DNA of 64,000 nucleotides from Methanosarcina sp. DH2 (GTDB lineage Archaea; Halobacteriota; Methanosarcinia; Methanosarcinales; Methanosarcinaceae), in NCBI RefSeq assembly GCF_020804225.1, contig NZ_WJBI01000014.1, positions 252-64,251 of the forward strand, given 5' to 3'. Position numbers and translations under genes: made by a program. The notes below the pieces were generated by a model. The model was not told where the DNA came from. It saw only the letters and a list, made by a program, of their open reading frames with translations, and did not search any database. Of this stretch, positions 1 through 7,677 are shown piece by piece (positions within the stretch are counted from its first letter, which is position 1; every line of letters begins with the position of its first letter).

Positions 1-136
1 CGTTTGTGGTTATAAGCATCCAAATTTGACAGAAGATATTAGAGAGTGGCTTTGTCCTTCCTGTAATGTTTTGCATGATAGGGACATTAATGCAGCTATC
101 AATATAAAGAAATTCGCCGTAGGGACTACGGTTTGA
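1..136 (+). CDS. tnpB: TnpB 3' end (IS605/IS1341-type), partial at window edge
   Basis: The first 136 bases read in frame from base 2 to a TGA at 134-136 as the C-terminus of a TnpB RNA-guided nuclease. It shows a CG half-site near the edge, then LCPSC and the motif HDRDINAAINIKKFA, which is the zinc-ribbon and RuvC-III part of TnpB, with the catalytic Asp in DRDxNAAxN. The rest of the gene lies upstream of the window, so I cannot say whether it is intact. It is followed directly by a structured right end. TnpB cuts DNA guided by an RNA made from the 3' end of its own gene; that role is family knowledge. Confidence 0.85.
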   Translation, partial: VCGYKHPNLTEDIREWLCPSCNVLHDRDINAAINIKKFAVGTTV

Positions 137-236
137 GCCTGTGGACCAGGAAAAAACGGCAACCGCCTAGTATGAAGCAGGAAGCACCTTCCTCAAAAAT
201 CTGAGTTTACGAAGATTTTAGGTAGGTGTAGTTCAC
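90..236 (+). mobile_element. IS605/IS1341-type right end with probable omegaRNA 3' scaffold
   Basis: Behind the tnpB stop lie two clear hairpins. One has arms AGGAAG (179-184) and CTTCCT (188-193) with a CAC loop. The other has arms AAAATCT (196-202) and AGATTTT (213-219). They are followed by GGTAGGTGTAGTTCAC, ending near 234-236. This is how the right end of IS605-family elements looks, where the guide RNA scaffold overlaps the end of tnpB and the guide is read from the flanking DNA. The exact element boundary and scaffold start are estimates. Confidence 0.6.
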
Positions 237-301
237 GTTTTGGGTAAATTTCCGTGGTCAGGAAAACTATTTCTCAGGCCGGTGGAGAGTTTCTACCTTT
301 A

Positions 302-1252
302 TCACTTATACCCGCACTGCTCAAGCCAGGTAAGGGACCTTATCCATTCCCCTTTTGGCTCCCTTGAAGTACCGACTACAAGCCGCTTCATATCCCCAAC
401 TTCTTCGACCACACCGCGGGCTTCTATGATTTCACCGGGAAGCGCCTGACCCGCGTAAGTATGGGTATAGGAGAGCACATGGTCAATTTCGTCATGCTCC
501 ACTTTGTAGTATGCAGGGCTGTCGAAAGCAAAGTCAGCGTTTTTGACTTCGGCTTCGATTTTCATTTTGACGGTATCTTTTCCCCGCAGCAGGGGCTCTT
601 TAATCTGATCCCATTCCCTTACGAAGAGAAGGTCGAAATATGTGCCCTCAACCATGCCGCGATTACCTTTCCTGGACTCATGCAGCATGAACTCGTCAAA
701 AGAGATCTCAGGTATCCTTTTCCTGTAGATCCTCTGCCACATGTCCTCGTCAAGCTCTTCGATAGGCCCCTCCTGCTGTTTTGCAATGGCTATGGCATCC
801 CTTGCCCTGAACCACATAGGACCATAAACAACAAAATCAACATCAGAACTCTCATTCTGCAGTCCTGCAAGCATTGAACCCGTAACTCCCATACTGGTCC
901 GGGGAATTTCTGCCATATCAAGCACCTTTACGATTGCCCTTACACGGCTGTCAGAGTTCACAAGCTCCGGAATGCAGTCAGAGGGACGCAGCACCTGCTT
1001 TACCTCGGACTCCGGGACAACATGCACGTCCTGCACCCAGTCAGGCCTGTTTTTTTTCATGAATTCGAAAGCAGGACCGAAATCATATTTTTTGTACTGC
1101 TTCCCGTTTAATTCCCTTTCCCCATTTTCATCCGGAACGTAGCGGAGTGTGGCTCTTATTCCATCATTACGGAAGTAGTCAGAAACCGCAAAGAGCCAGT
1201 CATCTTTTGTAAGAAGAAAATCCCTCAGGCGTGTTTTAAGCATTTGTACCAT
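302..1252 (-). CDS. Predicted archaeal nucleotidyltransferase (COG1665-like)
   Basis: The 316-residue protein carries a nucleotidyltransferase signature near residue 123: GVTGSMLAGLQNESSDVDF, that is, GS followed by a DxD motif. This is the metal-binding core of the DNA polymerase beta superfamily. The C-terminal third (HTYAGQALPGEIIEARG) looks like a small beta domain. It resembles a conserved archaeal family of predicted nucleotidyltransferases whose substrate is unknown to me. A second Met three codons in is an equally possible start. The gene stands alone and is divergent from the M20 amidohydrolase. Confidence 0.75.
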   Translation of the reverse strand: MVQMLKTRLRDFLLTKDDWLFAVSDYFRNDGIRATLRYVPDENGERELNGKQYKKYDFGPAFEFMKKNRPDWVQDVHVVPESEVKQVLRPSDCIPELVNSDSRVRAIVKVLDMAEIPRTSMGVTGSMLAGLQNESSDVDFVVYGPMWFRARDAIAIAKQQEGPIEELDEDMWQRIYRKRIPEISFDEFMLHESRKGNRGMVEGTYFDLLFVREWDQIKEPLLRGKDTVKMKIEAEVKNADFAFDSPAYYKVEHDEIDHVLSYTHTYAGQALPGEIIEARGVVEEVGDMKRLVVGTSREPKGEWIRSLTWLEQCGYK

Positions 1253-1656
1253 CCCTGAAACCTATAAAGAATACTTGATTTTAACTGTACTTAACTACCG
1301 CGATCCCTTTCAGATAAGAATAACCTTCTAATGACCTAAGGACCTGATAATGACCTCAATCGTGACCTGTAGCGACCTATCTGTAGTGACCTGATCGCGG
1401 ATCTTAATAACTACTTTAAAAACGACAGATTAATAACATCTTAACTGCCGTTGTTTCAAAATAAACAGCAAGATAAGATCTATTGTAACATTCATGTATT
1501 TAACTGTCAGTATTTTAATTCTTAAGTACAGGTAAGAAAATGGAGTAATATATACCTGGAGTTATATATACTCAAGAAGTAAAATAAAGAATACTGAACA
1601 TTATCGAGAAAATAAACGGAATAACCTGCGTGTGCAGAAGATCCGAGGGAATATTT
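1253..1656. other. Divergent intergenic region with TATA-like box
   Basis: About 400 AT-rich bases separate two divergent genes. Imperfect GACCT-containing repeats lie at about 1330-1395. A TATA-like ATATATAC / TTATATATA stretch lies at 1549-1570 and could serve the M20 gene. I see no coding signal. Confidence 0.5.
1645..1650 (+). promoter_or_regulatory. Ribosome binding site deciding a TTG start
   Basis: GAGGGA lies six bases before the in-frame TTG at 1657. The upstream ATG at 1630 has no such site, so the TTG start is favoured for the M20 amidohydrolase. Confidence 0.55.
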
Positions 1657-2916
1657 TTGAGAAATGATCAAATTGCAGAGGCGCTTGAAGCCTGGATTAT
1701 CCGACTGAGAAGAGAATTTCACCAGTATCCCGAACTCAGTTTCGAAGAATACGAGACCCAGAAACAAATTCTGGAAATCCTTGAAGAACTGGGAGTAGAA
1801 GCCAGGAAGATTGCTAATACCGGCGTGCTTGCAAGCATCCGGGGTACAATGCCTGGCCCCTGCATTGCCCTGAGAACAGATACGGACGGGTTGCAGGTTC
1901 AGGAAGAACACACAGAAAGAAACAGGGACTATATTTCCAGAAACGATGGAATAATGCATGCCTGCGGGCACGATGGGCATATGGCAATGCTCTTTGGGGC
2001 TGCAAGGCTCTTTTTAGAAAACAGGGATTTTCCGGGAGAAGTCCGCCTGATCTTCCAGCCCGCAGAAGAGATCCCACCCGGCGGTTCGGAGAGAATAATT
2101 GCCGAAGGCGGGCTTGAAGGTGTGGATGCGGTTATGGGCATGCATATCTTTACTAACCACGAATCAGGAAGCGTGGGTTTTCGTCCGGGGCCTTTTATGG
2201 CAAGCACAAACCGTTTCGAAGCCACTTTTAAAGGAAAGGGAGGTCACATTTCAAAACCTGAAAGCTGCATTGACCCTGTAAGAATGGCAACGGATTTTAT
2301 AACTAGCCTCTACCCTGCCCTCGAAAAGCGGCTTGAACCGGATAAGTATATCCTTGGAATAGGAAGAATCCAGGGAGGAGCCCAGTTCAACAGGACTCCT
2401 GATAGTGTAGGGATCCTTGGGAGCTACCGGACATTTGACAGCGAAACTACAGACATTATCGACTCTACGATAAAAGAGTGCCTTGAGAAAGTAAAGGGAA
2501 GATACGCAAAACCGGGCGAAGAGTTCTCAGGACTTCCGGAATATGAACTTGATATCCTGCACGGTTATCCGGTCCTGGTAAATAACCCTGTTTTCACAAA
2601 TGCGGTTAACTTAAAACTTCAGGAAAATTTTCCCAAGCTCACAGTCTATCCTGAAATAGAAAAGACCTTTGCTGCCGAAGATTTCGCAAGCTATCTCCAG
2701 ATGGTGCCAGGCATTTTTATTTCACTCGGCACCCGGAACCAGGAAAAAGGGATCGTTGAGATTAACCACTCATGCACATTCGATATTGATGAAGATATCC
2801 TGCTCACAGGAACCGAAATCTTCTACACCATTTCTCTGGATTTTCTGAAGCACCCTGAAAAATATCTCAACTTTCAGAAGTATAATGGCCTTCAGGAGTA
2901 TCTTGAAAAAGCCTGA
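1657..2916 (+). CDS. M20 family amidohydrolase (N-acyl-amino acid / hippurate hydrolase type)
   Basis: This is a zinc-dependent M20D peptidase-family amidohydrolase that would release a carboxylic acid from an N-acyl amino acid or similar amide. The family marks are all present: RREFHQYPELSFEEYE near the N-terminus, RTDTDGL, the metal site HACGHDGHMAML, QPAEEIPPGG with the catalytic Glu pair, the lid-domain motif GKGGHISKPE, and AAEDFASY near the C-terminus. About 419 residues fits the family. I prefer the TTG at 1657 because GAGGGA lies six bases upstream; the ATG at 1630 lacks a ribosome site. The GNAT gene follows on the same strand. Confidence 0.88.
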   Translation: MRNDQIAEALEAWIIRLRREFHQYPELSFEEYETQKQILEILEELGVEARKIANTGVLASIRGTMPGPCIALRTDTDGLQVQEEHTERNRDYISRNDGIMHACGHDGHMAMLFGAARLFLENRDFPGEVRLIFQPAEEIPPGGSERIIAEGGLEGVDAVMGMHIFTNHESGSVGFRPGPFMASTNRFEATFKGKGGHISKPESCIDPVRMATDFITSLYPALEKRLEPDKYILGIGRIQGGAQFNRTPDSVGILGSYRTFDSETTDIIDSTIKECLEKVKGRYAKPGEEFSGLPEYELDILHGYPVLVNNPVFTNAVNLKLQENFPKLTVYPEIEKTFAAEDFASYLQMVPGIFISLGTRNQEKGIVEINHSCTFDIDEDILLTGTEIFYTISLDFLKHPEKYLNFQKYNGLQEYLEKA

Positions 2917-3030
2917 TTGGAAAAGTCTGAAAGCCGGAAGAAGCGAGTAATAAGGGCAGGTGAAAAGGAGCAGGTAGAGGAGCAGAGTAAATACAGGAAG
3001 CTGTTCATTTCAATGTAAGGAGAGAAAAAT

Positions 3031-3468
3031 ATGATAATTCAGAGGTATGATGATTACAGAAAGGAAGAAGTTCGCGATGTCGTCCTGGAAGTCCTGCTTG
3101 AACACGGCTTTGAGTATCACAGACTTAAAGATGCCGACCTGAAAGACATTTATGGCTACTATTTCGTAAGAGGAGGCACCTTTTTTGTAGGACTTGCAGA
3201 TAACAGGGTAGTGGGCACTGCAGGAGTCCGCAAACTTGATGGAAACCTCTGCGAAATCAGGCGCATTTATCTTAAAAAAGGCTTCAGGGGAAAAGGTAAT
3301 GGAGAAAAGCTTTTTCTGGCTGCTCTGGATTTTGCCGAGAAAAACTGTTCTGGCGCCATTCTTAAAACCGATTCAACACTCAAAAACGCGATAGGAATGT
3401 ATCTCAAGCACGGCTTTACATTTGTAAATGAAGAAGAAGGATACCTGTACTATGAGAAACGGTTTTAA
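3031..3468 (+). CDS. GNAT family N-acetyltransferase
   Basis: The 145-residue protein is a single GCN5-related acetyltransferase domain that transfers an acetyl group from acetyl-CoA to an unknown amine. The acetyl-CoA loop is seen in IRRIYLKKGFRGKGNGEKL, the R/QxxGxG/A motif, at about residues 74-92, followed by a helix and the C-terminal NAIGMYLKHGFTFV segment typical of the fold. A strong AAGGAGAG ribosome site sits just upstream of the ATG. It follows the M20 gene by 114 bases on the same strand, so co-transcription is possible. The substrate cannot be read from sequence. Confidence 0.85.
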   Translation: MIIQRYDDYRKEEVRDVVLEVLLEHGFEYHRLKDADLKDIYGYYFVRGGTFFVGLADNRVVGTAGVRKLDGNLCEIRRIYLKKGFRGKGNGEKLFLAALDFAEKNCSGAILKTDSTLKNAIGMYLKHGFTFVNEEEGYLYYEKRF

Positions 3469-3508
3469 CAGAAGTTGTTTCATATAAACCGTTATGGGCT
3501 ACGTTGTT

Positions 3509-3548
3509 GAAACCGTTTCGCAGAAAAAGATCTGGAATAAACGGTTTC
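3509..3548. terminator. Inverted repeat between convergent genes
   Basis: GAAACCGTTT (3509-3518) and AAACGGTTTC (3539-3548) form a perfect 10-bp inverted repeat with a 20-base loop. T-rich sequence follows at 3563-3660. It sits between the convergent GNAT and GH15 genes, which fits a terminator or 3' UTR hairpin. A further GAAACGGTTT copy ends the GNAT gene. Confidence 0.4.
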
Positions 3549-3648
3549 ACCAGCAAGTACAGGTACTTTATCTTTATGATGTTTTCATTTTATTTCTTAC
3601 TTTTTCATTTAGTTCCTGCAAATTTTCATTTGATTTTCAAATTCAATA

Positions 3649-5700
3649 TTATTTTTCCGGTAAGCTACAGGACCCACCTTCTCTTTTTGCAAGAGCCTGG
3701 AGATACTCAAGTACGGCAAGCACGAAAGCCGAATGGGACCAGGCGAGCGGAAGGACAGAAAGGGCTCTGCCTCTGTCGTCTATCTGCTCGGGCATAAGAC
3801 CCGAAGGATGAGCGTAGGCAGCACACCAGACAAGAAGCTCAAGAGCCCTTTCCAGGTCCCCCATTGCCGAATGCCACTGGGAAAGCCAGAGAGTGCAGAT
3901 AATCCAGCTGTTCATATAACCGTAGTAGCTGTCATGGAGATACCTGGCAATCCCGCCTGAGGGGCGCAAAAGTTCATGTTCGATTGCTTCCATTGTCCGG
4001 ACAACTCTCGGGTCATCGGGAGGTAGGATTCCGAAATACCAGACTGCAAAGACCGAGGAATCAAGGGTTGATTCTTCGAGAGAGCGCCGGAAACGTTTGA
4101 GTTTACCATCATAAAGCCTCTCAATAATTGCCTCTTTTACCCGGTCTGCAGCCGCTTTCCAGATATCTGCATTAGAGTAATCTCCGAGTGAGCGGGCGAG
4201 TTCACAGGCACCCCTGAGCCCTGCATAGACTGTGCAGGCACTGTAGGTATGTACACCTTTTCTCTCTTCCCAGAGGTCAAAACTTGAGATTGGAAGATCC
4301 GTTTCCTTATCAATTGATTTTGTGAGATAGTTAGCTGCGGGAATCACAAGACCTCTGTAATACCTGCCTGTTGTCCATACGCTCCTCGCAATCTCCCAGT
4401 TATTGTAAAGAGCATAGAGAGGAAGCCCTGTCTCATCAATCTGAATCATGGGCACTGGATGCCAGGTGCTCCCGAAATCTCCTGCAGGCGTGTATTTGTG
4501 AAGAAAATTGCCCCTGGTGGTAATGGTTTTTGAAAAAAACTCAAAGGTCTCAGCACTCAGGTGGTGATACCGTGCCCTGTCAAGGGCAAGGCAGACCCAG
4601 GCAGCATCTCTTGGCCAGCAGTAAGTATAAAGGTCTGCCCCGAACTGCCTGATATCCGAATCACAGGACGCGATCACAGAACCCGTAATATCCATATGCG
4701 CCACGGCCGCAAGAAGACTTCTGTAGAAGCTTTTGATAACTTTTTCAGGGAGCTGCGGCATCCAGGCATACTCAGGAAGGACAGATACACGTTCGGTAAA
4801 TGAATTCCAGAAATTGAAATTATGGTGGAAAAGGTCACTTTTTCCGGCTTCTTTTACCCTTTTATGGACTTTGAGTACATTACAATAATTCTTTCCGAGG
4901 ACAATCCAGAAGTGCACCCTCGTTGCTTCTCCCGGTTTCAGCTCAGGAAGGGTCCACCCCAGTGTGGAGTCTACCGAGCCGTGAGCTACCGGATTTCCAC
5001 TCAGGTTTGCATCGCTTTCCATATCTTTCCAGGTACCTTCAAGCCCTTTCCATTCGGCAGTTCCTACAGCGTACTGGTCAAATGCAGGTTCACTGGCGTG
5101 CAGGAAATAGCGATCGCGCTTGTAATGGATAAGGACATGTTTATCAATTACAGCGGTTTCTCCGATCTTGGTCTCAAGAATCCTGTAATTCTGGTTGGAA
5201 AAAAGGCGGAGGCGCCTTGAGGAATTGGAAACATTCCTGACCTCGAATGTCCTGTAGAAGATATTTGTAGACGGGTGGACTGCCTCCCATACGGTAACTT
5301 TGAGCCCCAATTCCGGGTTTTCAAAAACTGTTTCCCCTATGTTTGAGGTAACTTCTCTGCAGGCTTCAGGTACTCTTTCACTACCTTTTTCATTCCCGGT
5401 TCCTTTTCCTGTCTTTTTCTCTGCTGTATTTTTTGCATTTTTTTCTTCAGGAGCCCCTGAGATTTCAAGGATCCTGTTGCAGAACTCTGTCTCAAACTCC
5501 GACTTATATCGCTGCCGGACAGTCCAGTTTTCGAGCCAGCTGCAATAAAGGGAATCGAGGTCACATACACCGACCCTTATCAAGTTCCCGTGATTCTCAA
5601 GTCCCACATACGGGAAATAAACATCCCTTATAGTACCTCTCTCATCTTCACAAATCAGGATTTTTCCATTTCCGAAAATCAGCGGCCTAATTCCAGACAC
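3649..5700 (-). CDS. Glycoside hydrolase family 15 (glucoamylase / glucodextranase type)
   Basis: The 683-residue protein fits archaeal GH15 enzymes, which release glucose from alpha-glucans or cleave oligosaccharides by inversion. The N-terminal part (RPLIFGNGKILICEDERG, about residues 5-22) opens the beta-sandwich domain. A lysine- and glutamate-rich low-complexity insertion lies near residues 80-115. The (alpha/alpha)6 barrel follows, with YTYCWPRDAAW near residue 360. The likely catalytic acid is in LWEERKG near 478 and the catalytic base in LMPEQIDDRG near 635. No signal peptide is seen, so an intracellular role in glycogen turnover is likely. It has no operon partner here. Confidence 0.88.
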   Translation of the reverse strand: MSGIRPLIFGNGKILICEDERGTIRDVYFPYVGLENHGNLIRVGVCDLDSLYCSWLENWTVRQRYKSEFETEFCNRILEISGAPEEKNAKNTAEKKTGKGTGNEKGSERVPEACREVTSNIGETVFENPELGLKVTVWEAVHPSTNIFYRTFEVRNVSNSSRRLRLFSNQNYRILETKIGETAVIDKHVLIHYKRDRYFLHASEPAFDQYAVGTAEWKGLEGTWKDMESDANLSGNPVAHGSVDSTLGWTLPELKPGEATRVHFWIVLGKNYCNVLKVHKRVKEAGKSDLFHHNFNFWNSFTERVSVLPEYAWMPQLPEKVIKSFYRSLLAAVAHMDITGSVIASCDSDIRQFGADLYTYCWPRDAAWVCLALDRARYHHLSAETFEFFSKTITTRGNFLHKYTPAGDFGSTWHPVPMIQIDETGLPLYALYNNWEIARSVWTTGRYYRGLVIPAANYLTKSIDKETDLPISSFDLWEERKGVHTYSACTVYAGLRGACELARSLGDYSNADIWKAAADRVKEAIIERLYDGKLKRFRRSLEESTLDSSVFAVWYFGILPPDDPRVVRTMEAIEHELLRPSGGIARYLHDSYYGYMNSWIICTLWLSQWHSAMGDLERALELLVWCAAYAHPSGLMPEQIDDRGRALSVLPLAWSHSAFVLAVLEYLQALAKREGGSCSLPEK

Positions 5701-6417
5701 CTCCGACTCTATTTTCTATTATTTAGCTCTATTCTGTATTTTTCTTGACCGTGTTCTATCGTGAGAAATCAGCACAAACCTGATAGGGTTGTGGTTTTAC
5801 TATATCTCACTTTTAGATCTTAATATTTTTTTAAGCCTGACCTATAAGTTAAAAGCATGCATCACACTCTGAAATCGGAATTATTAAAGCCGATTGTTAA
5901 AGCTGATTGTTAAAGCCGATTGTTAAAGCTGATTGTTAAAGCTGGTTATTAAAGCCAATCTGTTTTACAGCTTGTCAATAAAGGTTGAACCGTTTTTGGA
6001 CCCTGCTCTCGAGTGTGCTGAACATCCCCCAGGATTAAGTTCGAAGAGTACGGTACGTGTCACAGGCGACCAGAAAAATCAAATCTATTTTAAATTTAAG
6101 TTCTTATAACAATTTAACATCTCGCCTAAAATATTTAAGGGGAAGAAAACCATGTAAAAAATGACAACTTTAGATTTAAAAACTGTGATCTTCAGGAGAT
6201 ACACATTAAAATAATTCATAAACTTGGAATCAGGGAAGAAAAAGTATACTCCTAGCGCATGCGATTTTCAGAAGTACGGAGTGACCAGCCTGTTGAAATG
6301 AATTTAATTTCTTGCTAAGGATATATATAAATTTCATACGAAAGTTTATATTTAGTTGAGTTATTGTTAATATGAATTATAAAACGAATTCTTTAAAAAA
6401 AGTATCCACATACAAAA
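5701..6417. other. Long AT-rich intergenic region
   Basis: Besides the 13-bp tandem repeat reported separately, this stretch holds TATA-like sequence at 6318-6331 (GATATATATAAATTTC) and 6340-6356, which could drive the small CxxC gene downstream. I see no open reading frame with support. Confidence 0.5.
5884..5960. repeat. 13-bp tandem repeat, six units
   Basis: Units of TTAAAGCYGATTG run head to tail: 5884, 5897, 5910 and 5923 are near perfect and alternate between CC and CT at positions 7-8; those at 5936 and 5949 are degenerate. No unique spacers are present, so it is a simple tandem repeat upstream of the GH15 gene, not a CRISPR. Confidence 0.9.
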
Positions 6418-6432
6418 ATGTGCGTGTCTACT

Positions 6433-6588
6433 ATGGTTTACGTAAAAAAAATATGCCCCGTTTGCGGGAAAGAATTCTTTGTCCTCAAGAGTGCCGAGGA
6501 AAAGGCAATATACTGTACTCTGGCGTGCCTGGCAACAGCTCAGGATAAGTTCGAACGCAGAGGCAGGGCCTTACCAGGCTTTAGCTAA
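6433..6588 (+). CDS. Small CxxC...CxxxC putative zinc-binding protein, 51 residues
   Basis: A 51-codon frame starts at the ATG at 6433 and ends with TAA at 6586-6588. An in-frame ATG at 6418 is an alternative. The protein begins MVYVKKICPVCGKEFFVL and has cysteines at 8, 11, 28 and 32, giving CxxC-x16-CxxxC, the spacing of a small treble-clef or ribbon zinc finger. The tail is short and basic (FERRGRALPGF). Two TATA-like boxes lie 80-120 bases upstream and a hairpin with a T run follows. I do not know its function; nucleic-acid or protein binding would be a guess. Confidence 0.6.
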   Translation: MVYVKKICPVCGKEFFVLKSAEEKAIYCTLACLATAQDKFERRGRALPGFS

Positions 6589-6622
6589 GCATTCTTATTT
6601 CAGGCAAAAGAACTCAAAAACT

Positions 6623-6668
6623 AAAAGGGAAAACACCCGGGAAAAGGGAACGTTTTCCGTCCTTTTTT
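6623..6668 (+). terminator. Hairpin followed by a T run
   Basis: AAAAGGGAAAAC (6623-6634) can pair with GTTTTCCGTCCTTTT (6652-6666), and a run of six Ts follows. It lies just past the small CxxC gene and before the convergent wrbA gene. Confidence 0.5.
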
Positions 6669-6681
6669 ATTTTTGAAGTTT

Positions 6682-7311
6682 TTATTTTCCAGCAATTTTT
6701 TTTGCGATCCTGGCTACGTGCCTGCCCTGGTAACGTGCCATTTCAAGTTCATTTTCTGACGGCTGGCGGCTTATGTCTTCTCCGGCAATCGTTGAAGCTC
6801 CATATGGGCTGCCGCCTGTAATTTCATCCATTCTAGTCTGCCTCTTTTCTGCATAAGGAAGCCCGACAATGACCATTCCGAGATGAAGCAGGGTAACATG
6901 AAATGAGAGGATTGTGGATTCCTGTCCCCCATGCTGTGTATTACTGGAGGTAAAAGCGCTTCCCACCTTTCCTACAAAAGCATCCTGGCTCCACAGATAT
7001 CCGACACCGTCAAGGACTGCACGCATCTGGGCAGTCATCATCCCGTAGCGTGTAGGAGTCCCGAATATCAATGCATCCGCACCAGCCAGAACCTCTCCAT
7101 ACATGTCCCGGGTCAGGACGGGAATATGGGCAAAGAGTTTTTTAGTTTCTATTGCCCCCATTTTTTCCAGAATTTCATCCGTTAATGTCTCAGGCACCTG
7201 ATAGATTTCAACCTCTGCTCCCTCAACTTCCCTTGCTCCTGCAGCGACAGCTTCTGCCATCTTATAAATGTGCGCGTGAACACTGTGAAATATTACATTT
7301 ACCTTAACCAT
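6682..7311 (-). CDS. wrbA: WrbA-type NAD(P)H:quinone oxidoreductase (flavodoxin-like)
   Basis: The 209-residue protein matches WrbA, an FMN-binding enzyme that reduces quinones with two electrons and protects against oxidative stress. The flavodoxin phosphate loop is modified to FHSVHAHIYKMAEAVAAGA at the N-terminus. Central FMN-contact motifs are FGTPTRYGMMTAQMRAVLDG, and SSNTQHGGQESTI matches the WrbA-specific TGTQHGGQE-type loop. The end RYQGRHVARIAKKI is also typical. Length fits the family. It stands alone, convergent with the small CxxC gene. Confidence 0.93.
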   Translation of the reverse strand: MVKVNVIFHSVHAHIYKMAEAVAAGAREVEGAEVEIYQVPETLTDEILEKMGAIETKKLFAHIPVLTRDMYGEVLAGADALIFGTPTRYGMMTAQMRAVLDGVGYLWSQDAFVGKVGSAFTSSNTQHGGQESTILSFHVTLLHLGMVIVGLPYAEKRQTRMDEITGGSPYGASTIAGEDISRQPSENELEMARYQGRHVARIAKKIAGK

Positions 7312-7466
7312 CCAATCCCTCTTTAAAAGCGGCTAAAATTGTACTTAGATGCGATTCGGGTTCCGAAAATAAAATAAACTGATGTAAGCCCCCTAAAACT
7401 CCAGAATCCCTCCCTAAAGGTAATTTCTGATACGTTATATAGCTTGTTAGTAAAACTCAGAGTTCC

Positions 7467-7634
7467 TTTATCGGAGTTACTTTATCGGAGTTACTTTATC
7501 GGAGTTACTTTATTGGAGTTACTTTATCGGAGTTACTTTATTGGAGTTACTTTATCGGAGTTACTTTATCGGAGTTACTTTATCGGAGTTACTTTATCGG
7601 GGTTACTTTATCGGGGTTACTTCATCAGAGCTAT
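7467..7634. repeat. 14-bp tandem repeat array, eleven units plus a degenerate one
   Basis: Eleven units of TTTATCGGAGTTAC run without interruption from 7467 to 7620, with only C/T change in units at 7509 and 7537 and A/G change in those at 7593 and 7607. A degenerate unit follows at 7621-7634. Because 14 is not a multiple of three, the array keeps a reading frame open on its own; I do not call it a gene. It ends about 45 bases before the first glycosyltransferase gene. Confidence 0.93.
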
Positions 7635-7677
7635 TTTTTTCGATTTTCCGGAGGTATCAAAATAGTTATTAAGAAAT

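Noticed and set aside
7467-7634. Possible CRISPR array
   Set aside because: The units follow each other directly without unique spacers and are 14 bases long; no cas genes are present in the window.
7444-7665. A 73-codon open frame with LLYRSYFIGVT repeats
   Set aside because: The frame exists only because a 14-bp repeat without stops runs through it; all three frames are open in the same way, and there is no ribosome site.
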